From assembly GCA_017477805.1 (NCBI GenBank), contig JAFUUM010000076.1:1-7399 (forward strand): a stretch of 7,399 nucleotides of DNA, read 5' to 3'. Shown here piece after piece: positions 1 to 5,746 of the stretch. Origin of the DNA: Lachnospiraceae bacterium. Its GTDB lineage: Bacteria > Bacillota > Clostridia > Lachnospirales > Lachnospiraceae. A program made the position numbers and the translations under genes. Numbering within the stretch: the stretch's first letter is position 1; each line of letters starts with the position of its first letter. Below the pieces are notes generated by a model. It ran no database searches. It saw nothing but the letters and a program-made list of their open reading frames with translations, and was not told the origin of the DNA.

Positions 1-1
1 C

Positions 2-2263
2 AACGAAAACTTTGAGAAAGCCCTGGAGGAAGCAAAAGGATCCGAGGAATACAAAAAGGCGGTCGAGGATGCCTATAAAGAAGCTCACAACGAAGTCATC
101 TCTGCAGTCAATGAAAAATGGGATGAGGTGGCGGATCGTTATGAACTGGAAGATCCTGATTTTATGGTTACGCCCGTGACACTATACGAGAACTTCTACC
201 GCGAAGAGCCGGAGGACAATAACGGCGACGGTGAAGAAGACGCTGTTATTCGGATCTACAAGTCGGACTCCGAGATCGACAAAGCCTCCTTTGTGGAAGG
301 GCGCGCTCCGGAAGCGGCAGATGAGATCGCAATCGACAGGATGCATGCCGATAACGTGGGCCTGGCCATCGGAGATACCCTGACAGTCGGAAAGAAACAG
401 TTTCAGATCGTTGGACTGTTGTCCTATGTGAATTATCTGACCCTTCATGCATCCAATACGGATCTGATGTTTGATGCTTTCGGGTTCGATGTTGCCATGG
501 TGACACCGGAAGCTTTTGAACTTCTTTCTTCCAGGGTTCATTATAACTACGCTTTCAAATACGAGGATCAGCCGGAGACCAAGGTGGAGCAGGCGGATCA
601 TTCGGAAAACTTCCTGAAAGCCCTCATCACGCAAACCCTGGTTTATGACAACGAGATCGATGATTATCTGCCGGAGTATCTGCGGCAGGCAAGCAATTTT
701 GCTATCTCTGATATCGAGGGAGACTCCGCCGGTGCCGGCATTTTGTGTTATATCCTCATCGCTGTGATCGCATTCATTTTTGCCATCACCATCAGCAACA
801 CCATCGATAAGGAAGCTTCTGTCATCGGAACTCTCAGGGCATCGGGATACAGCAGGATGGAACTGATCGTGCACTACATGTCCATGCCCGTGGTGGTCAC
901 GATCCTCGGTGCGATCATCGGCAATGTTCTTGGATATACGGTGTTCAAGGATCTTGCGATGTTTCTGTACTATAACAGTTACAGCCTGCCTGCCGCACGC
1001 TCGGTATGGAGTAATACGGCCATCGTGAAGACTACGGTGATCCCGCTGATCCTGATGTTTTTCATCAATCTTTTTGTGATCGTAAAGAAGCTTCAGCTCA
1101 GCCCCCTGAATTTTTTGCGGCATGACCTTGTAAAGACCGGACGGACCAAAGCAAGACGGCTCCCTAAATGGTCATTTCTCAGAAGGTTTCGGCTTCGGAT
1201 CCTGTTTCAGAATATGCCCAATTATCTGGTACTGATCTTCGGCGTGATCTTCATCGAATTGATGATGTGCTTTGCCTTCGGTCTTCCCGACTCGTTAAAT
1301 CATTATGCAAAAGCGGCACCGGACATGATGTTTGCAGAGTATCAGTACATGCTCATGGGCAGTACCGACGAGGACGGTAATGTGATCACCACATCGGAAG
1401 AAAGTGCGGAGCGGTTTTGCATGACGGATCTGATGTATCCGAAGAAAAAGAGCTCCTTTCGGAGCGGCATGGGAAGCGGCAGTGATGAGAAAGTCACCGT
1501 TTACGGGATCCGGAGTGACAGTGCATACATCAAACTCGAAAACAGTGAACGCGGAGAAGCCTATATCTCCAGTGCGTTCCTTCATAAATTTGGGATTTCG
1601 GTAGGAGATGAAATCACACTTCATGCGGAGTATGAGAACAAGTCTTACCGATTCCGGATCGCAGGAGAGGTTGATTACGACGGCGGTATCGCGCTGTTTT
1701 TGCCTGCGGATGAATACAGCCGGGTGTTTGACCAAAAAAGCGATGAATTCTCAGGATATTTTTCACATCATGAGATCACGGACATTGATAAAGAGTATAT
1801 TGCCACCGTGATCACCGCAGAAGACATCACAAAGGTTACGACTCAGCTCATGCATTCCATGGGCGGATTTATGGGTATTTTCAAATATGCCCTGATCGTT
1901 CTTACGGCGGCACTGATCTACCTGCTGGCGAAGATCATCATTGAGAAAAACGAACACGCCATTTCCATGGTCAAGATCCTTGGCTTCAAAAACGGCGAGA
2001 TCGGAGCGCTCTACATTGTGCCTACGGCCATTGTTGTGGTGCTGTTTTCCGTGATCAGCTTTGCTATCGGGTATTACCTGATGATCTGGGTGTTCCACAT
2101 CTTTATGCTCCAGATGGACGGATATTTTGCTTTCTATATGAAGCCGGAGTCCATGGTACTGGCGGTAGTGTATCTGCTGATCGGGTACGCTGCGGTCTCT
2201 TTGGTCGACTTCATCCGGATCAGGAAGATCCCCCTGGATGTTGCTTTAAAGAATATGGAATGA
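2..2263 (+). CDS. FtsX/MacB-type ABC transporter permease, large, 5' end missing
   Basis: This is the membrane subunit of an ABC transporter of the FtsX/MacB/LolE superfamily; the substrate cannot be told from sequence. The frame is open from base 2 with no stop, so the gene starts outside the window; a GTG at 128 is internal. 753 residues are visible. The first ~45 are a Lys/Glu/Ala-rich, probably helical segment, followed by a MacB-like extracytoplasmic domain (FVEGRAPEAADEIAI, then a GDTLTVG strand). The first FtsX domain has membrane segments near visible residues 245-266, 295-317 and 343-362, with the typical EASVIGTLRASGYSRMEL loop. Another membrane segment (406-426) leads to a second extracytoplasmic domain (~430-620). 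The second FtsX domain has segments at 627-647, 670-694 and 717-737 and a matching loop, HAISMVKILGFKNGEI. The duplicated FtsX layout is typical of long Firmicute permeases. The ATPase partner is not in the window and is probably upstream. Confidence 0.9.
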   Translation, partial: NENFEKALEEAKGSEEYKKAVEDAYKEAHNEVISAVNEKWDEVADRYELEDPDFMVTPVTLYENFYREEPEDNNGDGEEDAVIRIYKSDSEIDKASFVEGRAPEAADEIAIDRMHADNVGLAIGDTLTVGKKQFQIVGLLSYVNYLTLHASNTDLMFDAFGFDVAMVTPEAFELLSSRVHYNYAFKYEDQPETKVEQADHSENFLKALITQTLVYDNEIDDYLPEYLRQASNFAISDIEGDSAGAGILCYILIAVIAFIFAITISNTIDKEASVIGTLRASGYSRMELIVHYMSMPVVVTILGAIIGNVLGYTVFKDLAMFLYYNSYSLPAARSVWSNTAIVKTTVIPLILMFFINLFVIVKKLQLSPLNFLRHDLVKTGRTKARRLPKWSFLRRFRLRILFQNMPNYLVLIFGVIFIELMMCFAFGLPDSLNHYAKAAPDMMFAEYQYMLMGSTDEDGNVITTSEESAERFCMTDLMYPKKKSSFRSGMGSGSDEKVTVYGIRSDSAYIKLENSERGEAYISSAFLHKFGISVGDEITLHAEYENKSYRFRIAGEVDYDGGIALFLPADEYSRVFDQKSDEFSGYFSHHEITDIDKEYIATVITAEDITKVTTQLMHSMGGFMGIFKYALIVLTAALIYLLAKIIIEKNEHAISMVKILGFKNGEIGALYIVPTAIVVVLFSVISFAIGYYLMIWVFHIFMLQMDGYFAFYMKPESMVLAVVYLLIGYAAVSLVDFIRIRKIPLDVALKNME

Positions 2264-2284
2264 AGATATAACAAAGAGGACATG

Positions 2285-2327
2285 AAAATGCCCCGGCTGC
2301 AGAGAGTGTTTGCAACCGGGGCATTTT
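2285..2327. terminator. Bidirectional intrinsic terminator between convergent genes
   Basis: AAAATGCCCCGG (2285-2296) and CCGGGGCATTTT (2316-2327) form a perfect 12-bp stem with a 19-base loop. The AAAA/TTTT ends give a short U-run on either strand. The hairpin begins 22 bases after the permease stop and 16 bases beyond the chemoreceptor stop, so it can end both transcripts. The U-runs are only four bases long, so efficiency is uncertain. Confidence 0.85.
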
Positions 2328-2342
2328 CTATGAGGAGTTTAT

Positions 2343-4022
2343 TTACTGGAAGAATGCCATTTCTTCGTCCAAAGCTTTTGCGATCTCGTTCAGACCGTTT
2401 GCCTTTTCCGAGAGGATCTCCATGGTGTTGGAAAGCTCCGTCATGGCGGCTCTTGTTTCTTCCGAACTTGCTGCGTTCTCCTGGGAGATGGCAGAGAGGT
2501 TCGTGATGGTCTCGGAGATCACAGCGCTTGCTTTTTCGGTCCGGTCCACGTTGGATACGATCTCCTTGGTGATGGCTACGGACTTGTTGATATCCTCGAT
2601 CAGCTTATCGACCTGTTCAATGGTCTCGTGAATGGTGTGACGCTGTTTACTGATGGCATCCTGAACACTGCCGGCTTCCTCCATGGTCTTGTTGGAGTCG
2701 GAGGAAAGCCCTTTCATGGCTTCCTGAATGTTCTTGGCTGCATCTGCGGACTGATCGGCCAGCTGGCGGATCTCGTCTGCGACGACTGCAAAGCCCTTAC
2801 CGGCTTCACCGGCTCTGGCTGCTTCGATGCTGGCATTTAAGGACAGCAGGTTTGTCTGAGCTGCGATGGCATCGATGATGGCAACGGCTTCACTGATGGT
2901 GGTAACAGCGGTATTGGTGTTGCCGATGAGCTCTACGATACCATCGATGGCAGCGATACTTTCTCTGGTGGAAACACGGAGCTCAGCAAGTTTCTCCTGG
3001 CTTGCTTTGGAGTTATCCTGCATGAGATCTGCCGTATTACGCATCTCATCGGTATTGTCGATGATCAGATGGACGGCTTCGTTGATATTGTTAACGCTTT
3101 CCACAGCCTCCTGCAGGGATTCGGCCTGGCTGGTGGCACCGTCCGCAACCTGGGTTACGGCTGTCGTAACGTGTTCTGCGGTTTGGGTGATGGCATGGAC
3201 CGTTTCATTCAGATAGCCTGCGGAGTCATCCACCTCGTTGGAAGAGTTTCTTGCATTTCCGATGACGCTGCGGATCTTCTCCGCCATATCAAACAGGGCA
3301 TTGGACATTTCGCCAAGTTCGTCGGAACGGTTTTTCACTTTATCGCTCAATACGATGGAAAGATCGCCGGTGGCCATTTGACGGACGGCTTTTACGTTTT
3401 CATCAAGGGATCTTACCATACGAAGAACGTAGAGCAGCATGATACATGTGATGACAATGATCAGAATGCCGGGGATGACAAGCATGGTCTGCACGCGGTC
3501 GGAGATGTAGGCACTGATCTTGATCTTCTCAAGGCCTACGAAAGCCATACCGTAAACTTCGTTGGTGCTTGAATCGATGAGGGGTTCGTATGCCACATAG
3601 TAAGGTTGGCCGTTGATCATAACGTTCTGGGCCTGATAGCTTTGCTTTTGCTTTAAAACCGCGGCAATGACCGCATCGCCGGCTTTGGTACCGATGACGC
3701 CGGAAATACTGGAGCGAACACGGGTATCGCCTTCGAAATAGGTGTATGCATAACCTGTTTTGTTATGCATATCGATCTCCAGGTTAGCCGTGGAACCATC
3801 GTCAACGTCATGAGTATACTGGAGAACCATGGCATAAGTCTGGCAGGTAGCCATAACACCTTGCGCTACCTCGTCTTCCATACCGCGTCGCAGGTTCACA
3901 ACGGCGAGAATGGTGATGATGCCGCCCACAAGGATCAGGGAGACCAAAACCAGTCCTGTAAGGAAGAACTTCAGGGACATTTGTCTGCTTTTTTTGTCTA
4001 GATTCTTATTTGGGTTTGCCAT
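2343..4022 (-). CDS. Methyl-accepting chemotaxis protein with single Cache-type sensor
   Basis: This is a transmembrane chemoreceptor that controls CheA through CheW; the ligand is unknown. It is 559 residues long. The start is ATG at 4022-4020 because AAGGAGG lies 6 bases upstream; a longer 575-residue reading would begin inside the promoter -10 box. Order of parts: short basic N-terminus; membrane segment ~19-44; extracytoplasmic domain ~50-170 resembling the single Cache (sCache_3) type, with TYFEGDTRVRSSI, GTKAG and NGQPYYVAYEPL; membrane segment ~180-202; HAMP ~200-255 (ATGDL and DELGEM motifs); cytoplasmic coiled-coil signalling domain ~265-559. The conserved hairpin tip at ~386-423 carries IAAQTNLLSLNASIEAARAG and GFAVVADEIRQLA, which is nearly invariant in the family. 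No NWETF-like CheR-docking tail is present; the protein ends in AFFQ. It is transcribed alone, with a terminator behind it. Confidence 0.95.
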   Translation of the reverse strand: MANPNKNLDKKSRQMSLKFFLTGLVLVSLILVGGIITILAVVNLRRGMEDEVAQGVMATCQTYAMVLQYTHDVDDGSTANLEIDMHNKTGYAYTYFEGDTRVRSSISGVIGTKAGDAVIAAVLKQKQSYQAQNVMINGQPYYVAYEPLIDSSTNEVYGMAFVGLEKIKISAYISDRVQTMLVIPGILIIVITCIMLLYVLRMVRSLDENVKAVRQMATGDLSIVLSDKVKNRSDELGEMSNALFDMAEKIRSVIGNARNSSNEVDDSAGYLNETVHAITQTAEHVTTAVTQVADGATSQAESLQEAVESVNNINEAVHLIIDNTDEMRNTADLMQDNSKASQEKLAELRVSTRESIAAIDGIVELIGNTNTAVTTISEAVAIIDAIAAQTNLLSLNASIEAARAGEAGKGFAVVADEIRQLADQSADAAKNIQEAMKGLSSDSNKTMEEAGSVQDAISKQRHTIHETIEQVDKLIEDINKSVAITKEIVSNVDRTEKASAVISETITNLSAISQENAASSEETRAAMTELSNTMEILSEKANGLNEIAKALDEEMAFFQ

Positions 4023-4028
4023 GGGTAA

Positions 4029-4035
4029 CCTCCTT
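4029..4035 (-). promoter_or_regulatory. Ribosome binding site of the chemoreceptor
   Basis: AAGGAGG on the minus strand, 6 bases before the ATG at 4022. This near-perfect Shine-Dalgarno sequence fixes the start at MANPNK and excludes the 16-residue upstream extension. Confidence 0.9.
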
Positions 4036-4068
4036 ATTTGGCAATATTCATGTTGCACACACAATGAC

Positions 4069-4077
4069 ATTATATCA
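4069..4077 (-). promoter_or_regulatory. Extended -10 promoter of the chemoreceptor
   Basis: The minus strand reads TGATATAAT, a perfect -10 hexamer (4074-4069) with the TGn extension (4077-4075). No good -35 hexamer lies 16-18 bases upstream, which is tolerated for extended -10 promoters. The predicted start near 4062 gives a leader of about 40 bases containing the AAGGAGG site. Confidence 0.6.
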
Positions 4078-4189
4078 TCAGAGAAGTCAGAAAAGATGCC
4101 ATATATCTAGCAAAGTTTGCGCATTTTAACCTATATATAGACAAGGTACTGACAAAATATTGATTTTTGTTTTTTGAACAAATTGAATC

Positions 4190-4247
4190 AAAAAAAGAGA
4201 TGTCCGAACAGGCCTGAGGAAGAGGAACCTGTTAAAACATCTCTTTT
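4190..4247 (-). terminator. Intrinsic terminator of the small RNA and of pfp
   Basis: On the minus strand AAAAGAGAUGU (4247-4237) pairs with ACAUCUCUUUU (4203-4193), an 11-bp stem. After a 3x3 internal loop, AACAGG (4233-4228) pairs with CCUGUU (4212-4207), closing a 15-nt pyrimidine-rich loop. The stem runs into seven U residues (4196-4190). The U-tract is longer on the minus strand than on the plus strand, so the working direction is minus. No other convincing terminator follows pfp, so this one probably ends the pfp message too. Confidence 0.85.
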
Positions 4248-4334
4248 CCGGGTTGGTTAGGCATTCGCTGTAAAAAAGCACGGTTGTTAACGAGTGAAAA
4301 CAAAACAAGGGAGGATAGCGAATGTCTGATTGGT
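4190..4334 (-). ncRNA. Candidate small regulatory RNA, about 145 nt, undescribed
   Basis: A consensus promoter at 4369-4341 predicts a start at A4334, and a strong terminator ends at about 4190, giving a discrete ~145-nt transcript on the minus strand. The predicted fold begins with a short single-stranded 5' end. Next is an 8-bp stem (CAUUCGCU, 4324-4317, with AGCGAAUG, 4269-4262) closing a 47-nt loop, then a ~14-nt linker and the terminator hairpin. The loop carries CCUCCC (4314-4309), an anti-Shine-Dalgarno sequence with no obvious partner inside the RNA. The terminator's apical loop is also C/U-rich (UUCCUCUUCCUC). No start codon in the transcript has a ribosome binding site, and it does not resemble SRP RNA, tmRNA or RNase P RNA; 6S RNA is unlikely because there is no end-to-end rod pairing. 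The promoter starts beyond the pfp stop, so pfp read-through would share the same 3' end. Function is inferred only. Confidence 0.6.
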
Positions 4335-4342
4335 AAACCAAT
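4329..4342. promoter_or_regulatory. Palindrome over the small RNA start site (possible operator)
   Basis: ATTGGT-TT-ACCAAT on the minus strand is a perfect 6+6 dyad that overlaps the last two bases of the -10 box and covers the predicted start. This is where a repressor would block RNA polymerase. No binding family is recognised, so a regulatory role is inference. Confidence 0.4.
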
Positions 4343-4379
4343 TATACGTGCCGTTTTTTCGGCTGTCAATCTTTTTTTT
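4341..4379 (-). promoter_or_regulatory. Consensus sigma-A promoter with UP-like A-tract (small RNA)
   Basis: The minus strand has TTGACA (4369-4364), exactly 17 bases, then TATAAT (4346-4341), so both boxes are perfect consensus at the optimal spacing. Eight A residues (4379-4372) lie at about -45 to -38, where a proximal UP element would sit. Such a match is rare by chance and predicts a strong start at A4334. It lies 40 bases beyond the pfp stop and points away from it, so it cannot serve pfp. Confidence 0.8.
4350..4363. promoter_or_regulatory. Dyad in the promoter spacer (possible operator)
   Basis: GCCG-AAAAAA-CGGC lies wholly inside the 17-bp spacer between the -35 and -10 boxes of the small RNA promoter. 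It could be a regulator site or simply a bent A-tract that shapes the promoter. It lacks a following U-run, so it is not a terminator for pfp. Confidence 0.3.
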
Positions 4380-4408
4380 CAATTAAGAACAGTTAATACG
4401 TTTTTCTT

Positions 4409-5629
4409 TTACAGGTGGACATGGTGGGACAAGCCCCCGACAAAGATCGGTGTCAGCTCCGCCTGGATCAGTGGAAAGGCGTAGTCGATAAACTCCGGTT
4501 TCATCTGTGTGTGGTCATCACTGATCCATTCAAGTGGGATCTTCTTCTCGAGATTGGCAATCTCGGATACGGGATGAAGCTCGGTTGTACACTGATAAGG
4601 AGAATTTGAGATCCGTTTTAACGCCACCATTTGACCGGTGTTACCTTCAAAGGCTGCCTTAACGGCGGCACCCCCGACCTGATAAGCTTCCGTGATGTCC
4701 GTGCGGCTTGTCAGATGTCCGGCACAACGCTGAAGCGTTGATAATTCAATGCATCGGGTCTTGGTGTTTAACGTCTTGGCAATCGTGTTAGCAAGAAAAC
4801 GGGCCGTACCTGTAAGGGCCTTATGACCAAAGGCGTCCACTGCGTGGACGTCATCCGACAGTTCGCAGACATAGCGGCCATCCGCAAGTTTTACGCCCTC
4901 GGATACAGCGATCACGATGCTTTTTTTATTTTCCTGGATCCTGCGGACTTTCTCAATAAAACGGTCCACATCGAAAGGCACTTCCGGAAGGCAGATCATA
5001 TCCACGCCTTCGCAGTCGCTGCCTTTAGCAAGGGAAGCAGCGGCAGTCAGCCAGCCTGCATTTCTCCCCATGATCTCCACAATAGTGACGTAATTAGTTC
5101 CGTAAACGGTGGCATCACGGATGATCTCTTTCATGACAACCCCGATATATTTTGCTGCCGATCCATAGCCGGGAGTATGGTCTGTGACCACAAGATCATT
5201 GTCGATTGTTTTCGGAACGCCGATAAAACGGATTTTGCTCCCGGTCATTTCACCGTAGCGTGAAAGTTTGGCAATGGTGTCCATACTGTCGTTTCCACCG
5301 ATGTAAAAGAAACAGCCAATATCCAGATTGTTCAGTTTCTTCATGATGGCAGAATAGACGGCTTCGGAGTCTTTCGCTTCCGGATCCGGAAGCTTATAGC
5401 GACAGCTCCCAAGATAACTGGAGGGAGTACGCTTTAGGAGCTCAATGTCGATGGGGTCTTTCAAGATCTCTGTCATGTCTACATATCGATCTTCCAGAAA
5501 CCCGGAAATTCCGTTACACATTCCGTAAACATGGTCCGCACCACGGCTTACGGCCGATTCAAAAACACCTGCAAGACTGGAATTGATCACCGCTGTCGGT
5601 CCTCCCGACTGTCCAACTATCACATTCAC
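4409..5629 (-). CDS. pfp: Diphosphate-dependent 6-phosphofructokinase
   Basis: This cytoplasmic glycolytic enzyme phosphorylates fructose 6-phosphate to fructose 1,6-bisphosphate, probably using PPi instead of ATP and so reversibly. It has 406 residues, as usual for the Lachnospiraceae/Clostridia type. Visible motifs are GQSGGPT (6-12, phosphoryl-donor loop), GGNDS (111-115), PKTIDND (139-145; D143 matches the catalytic Asp127 of E. coli PfkA) and MGRNAGWL (187-194, substrate loop). In ATP enzymes the matching segments are GGDGS and PGTIDND. The Asp after the Asn in GGNDS and the Lys in PKT are the usual marks of PPi use, so the donor call is family knowledge, not a measurement. The start is GTG at 5629-5627, 9 bases from AAGGAG; this puts the protein's N-terminus directly at the donor loop, as expected. 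It lies 117 bases after a sugar-permease gene with no terminator between, so it may be read from both its own promoter and that operon. Confidence 0.9.
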   Translation of the reverse strand: MNVIVGQSGGPTAVINSSLAGVFESAVSRGADHVYGMCNGISGFLEDRYVDMTEILKDPIDIELLKRTPSSYLGSCRYKLPDPEAKDSEAVYSAIMKKLNNLDIGCFFYIGGNDSMDTIAKLSRYGEMTGSKIRFIGVPKTIDNDLVVTDHTPGYGSAAKYIGVVMKEIIRDATVYGTNYVTIVEIMGRNAGWLTAAASLAKGSDCEGVDMICLPEVPFDVDRFIEKVRRIQENKKSIVIAVSEGVKLADGRYVCELSDDVHAVDAFGHKALTGTARFLANTIAKTLNTKTRCIELSTLQRCAGHLTSRTDITEAYQVGGAAVKAAFEGNTGQMVALKRISNSPYQCTTELHPVSEIANLEKKIPLEWISDDHTQMKPEFIDYAFPLIQAELTPIFVGGLSHHVHL

Positions 5630-5638
5630 CTCATTGTT

Positions 5639-5644
5639 CTCCTT
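5639..5644 (-). promoter_or_regulatory. Ribosome binding site of pfp
   Basis: AAGGAG on the minus strand, 9 bases before the GTG start and 4 bases before an out-of-frame ATG (5634-5632). Because no in-frame ATG is available, it supports the GTG start. Confidence 0.8.
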
Positions 5645-5666
5645 CTCGTAATCTTTGGATTGTTGA

Positions 5667-5680
5667 TGTAACCGCTTAAA
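5667..5680. promoter_or_regulatory. cre/LacI-family-like operator downstream of the pfp start site
   Basis: TGTAACCGCTTAAA on the plus strand matches the CcpA cre consensus TGWAANCGNTNWCA at all defined positions except the second-last base. It would lie at about +14 to +27 of the predicted pfp transcript, a position where binding blocks elongation. A local LacI-family sugar regulator could use the same type of site. Confidence 0.5.
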
Positions 5681-5700
5681 CTATCTATAAAAGCAAATAC

Positions 5701-5730
5701 ATCATATCACGGGTGAATGAGATTTGTAAA
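5701..5730 (-). promoter_or_regulatory. Predicted pfp promoter
   Basis: On the minus strand TTTACA (5730-5725) and TATGAT (5706-5701) are separated by 18 bases; each matches consensus at 5 of 6 positions. The predicted start is near 5694, leaving a leader of about 65 bases. The -35 box is one half of the cre-like palindrome at 5725-5738, so binding there would compete with RNA polymerase. Confidence 0.5.
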
Positions 5731-5738
5731 CGCTTACA
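5725..5738. promoter_or_regulatory. cre site (CcpA-type) overlapping the pfp -35 box
   Basis: TGTAAACGCTTACA matches the cre consensus TGWAANCGNTNWCA at every defined position and is a near-perfect palindrome around a central CG. It begins 9 bases beyond the sugar-permease stop and overlaps the predicted -35 box of pfp. CcpA or another LacI-family repressor could bind; the protein is not in the window. Confidence 0.65.
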
Positions 5739-5746
5739 TTTGCCAT

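Noticed and set aside
182..1123. A 313-codon open frame on the minus strand inside the ABC permease gene
   Set aside because: It is antisense to a clearly coding frame, has no ribosome binding site that I can see, and its product is rich in His/Arg/Asp/Ile with no recognisable domain; a codon-structure shadow.
2282..2506. A plus-strand frame starting ATGAAAATGCCC just after AAAGAGGA, 18 bases beyond the permease stop
   Set aside because: The ATG sits at the edge of the terminator hairpin and the frame then runs antisense into the chemoreceptor C-terminus; the Shine-Dalgarno-like match is probably chance.
4022..4070. A 16-residue N-terminal extension of the chemoreceptor
   Set aside because: The longer start falls within the -10 hexamer and upstream of the predicted transcript start, while the ATG at 4022 has a near-perfect ribosome binding site.
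4131..4140. CTATATATAG, a 10-bp palindrome upstream of the chemoreceptor
   Set aside because: Short and purely A/T-rich inside; expected by chance in an A/T-rich intergenic stretch.
4236..4268. A 10-codon frame (AUG CCU AAC ... UUU UAA) within the small RNA
   Set aside because: No ribosome binding site precedes the AUG and the AUG is partly sequestered in the predicted stem, so a peptide is unlikely.
4309..4336. Plus-strand GGGAGGA followed by ATGTCTGATTGGTAA, resembling a 4-codon leader peptide
   Set aside because: The Shine-Dalgarno-like string is the complement of the CCUCCC segment of the small RNA, there is no plus-strand promoter that I can see, and no plus-strand gene follows.
4126..4341. 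A 71-codon minus-strand frame (TTG start) covering the small RNA region
   Set aside because: Its start lies inside the -10 box, upstream of the predicted transcript start, with no ribosome binding site, and the frame runs through the terminator. The product has no domain-like character.
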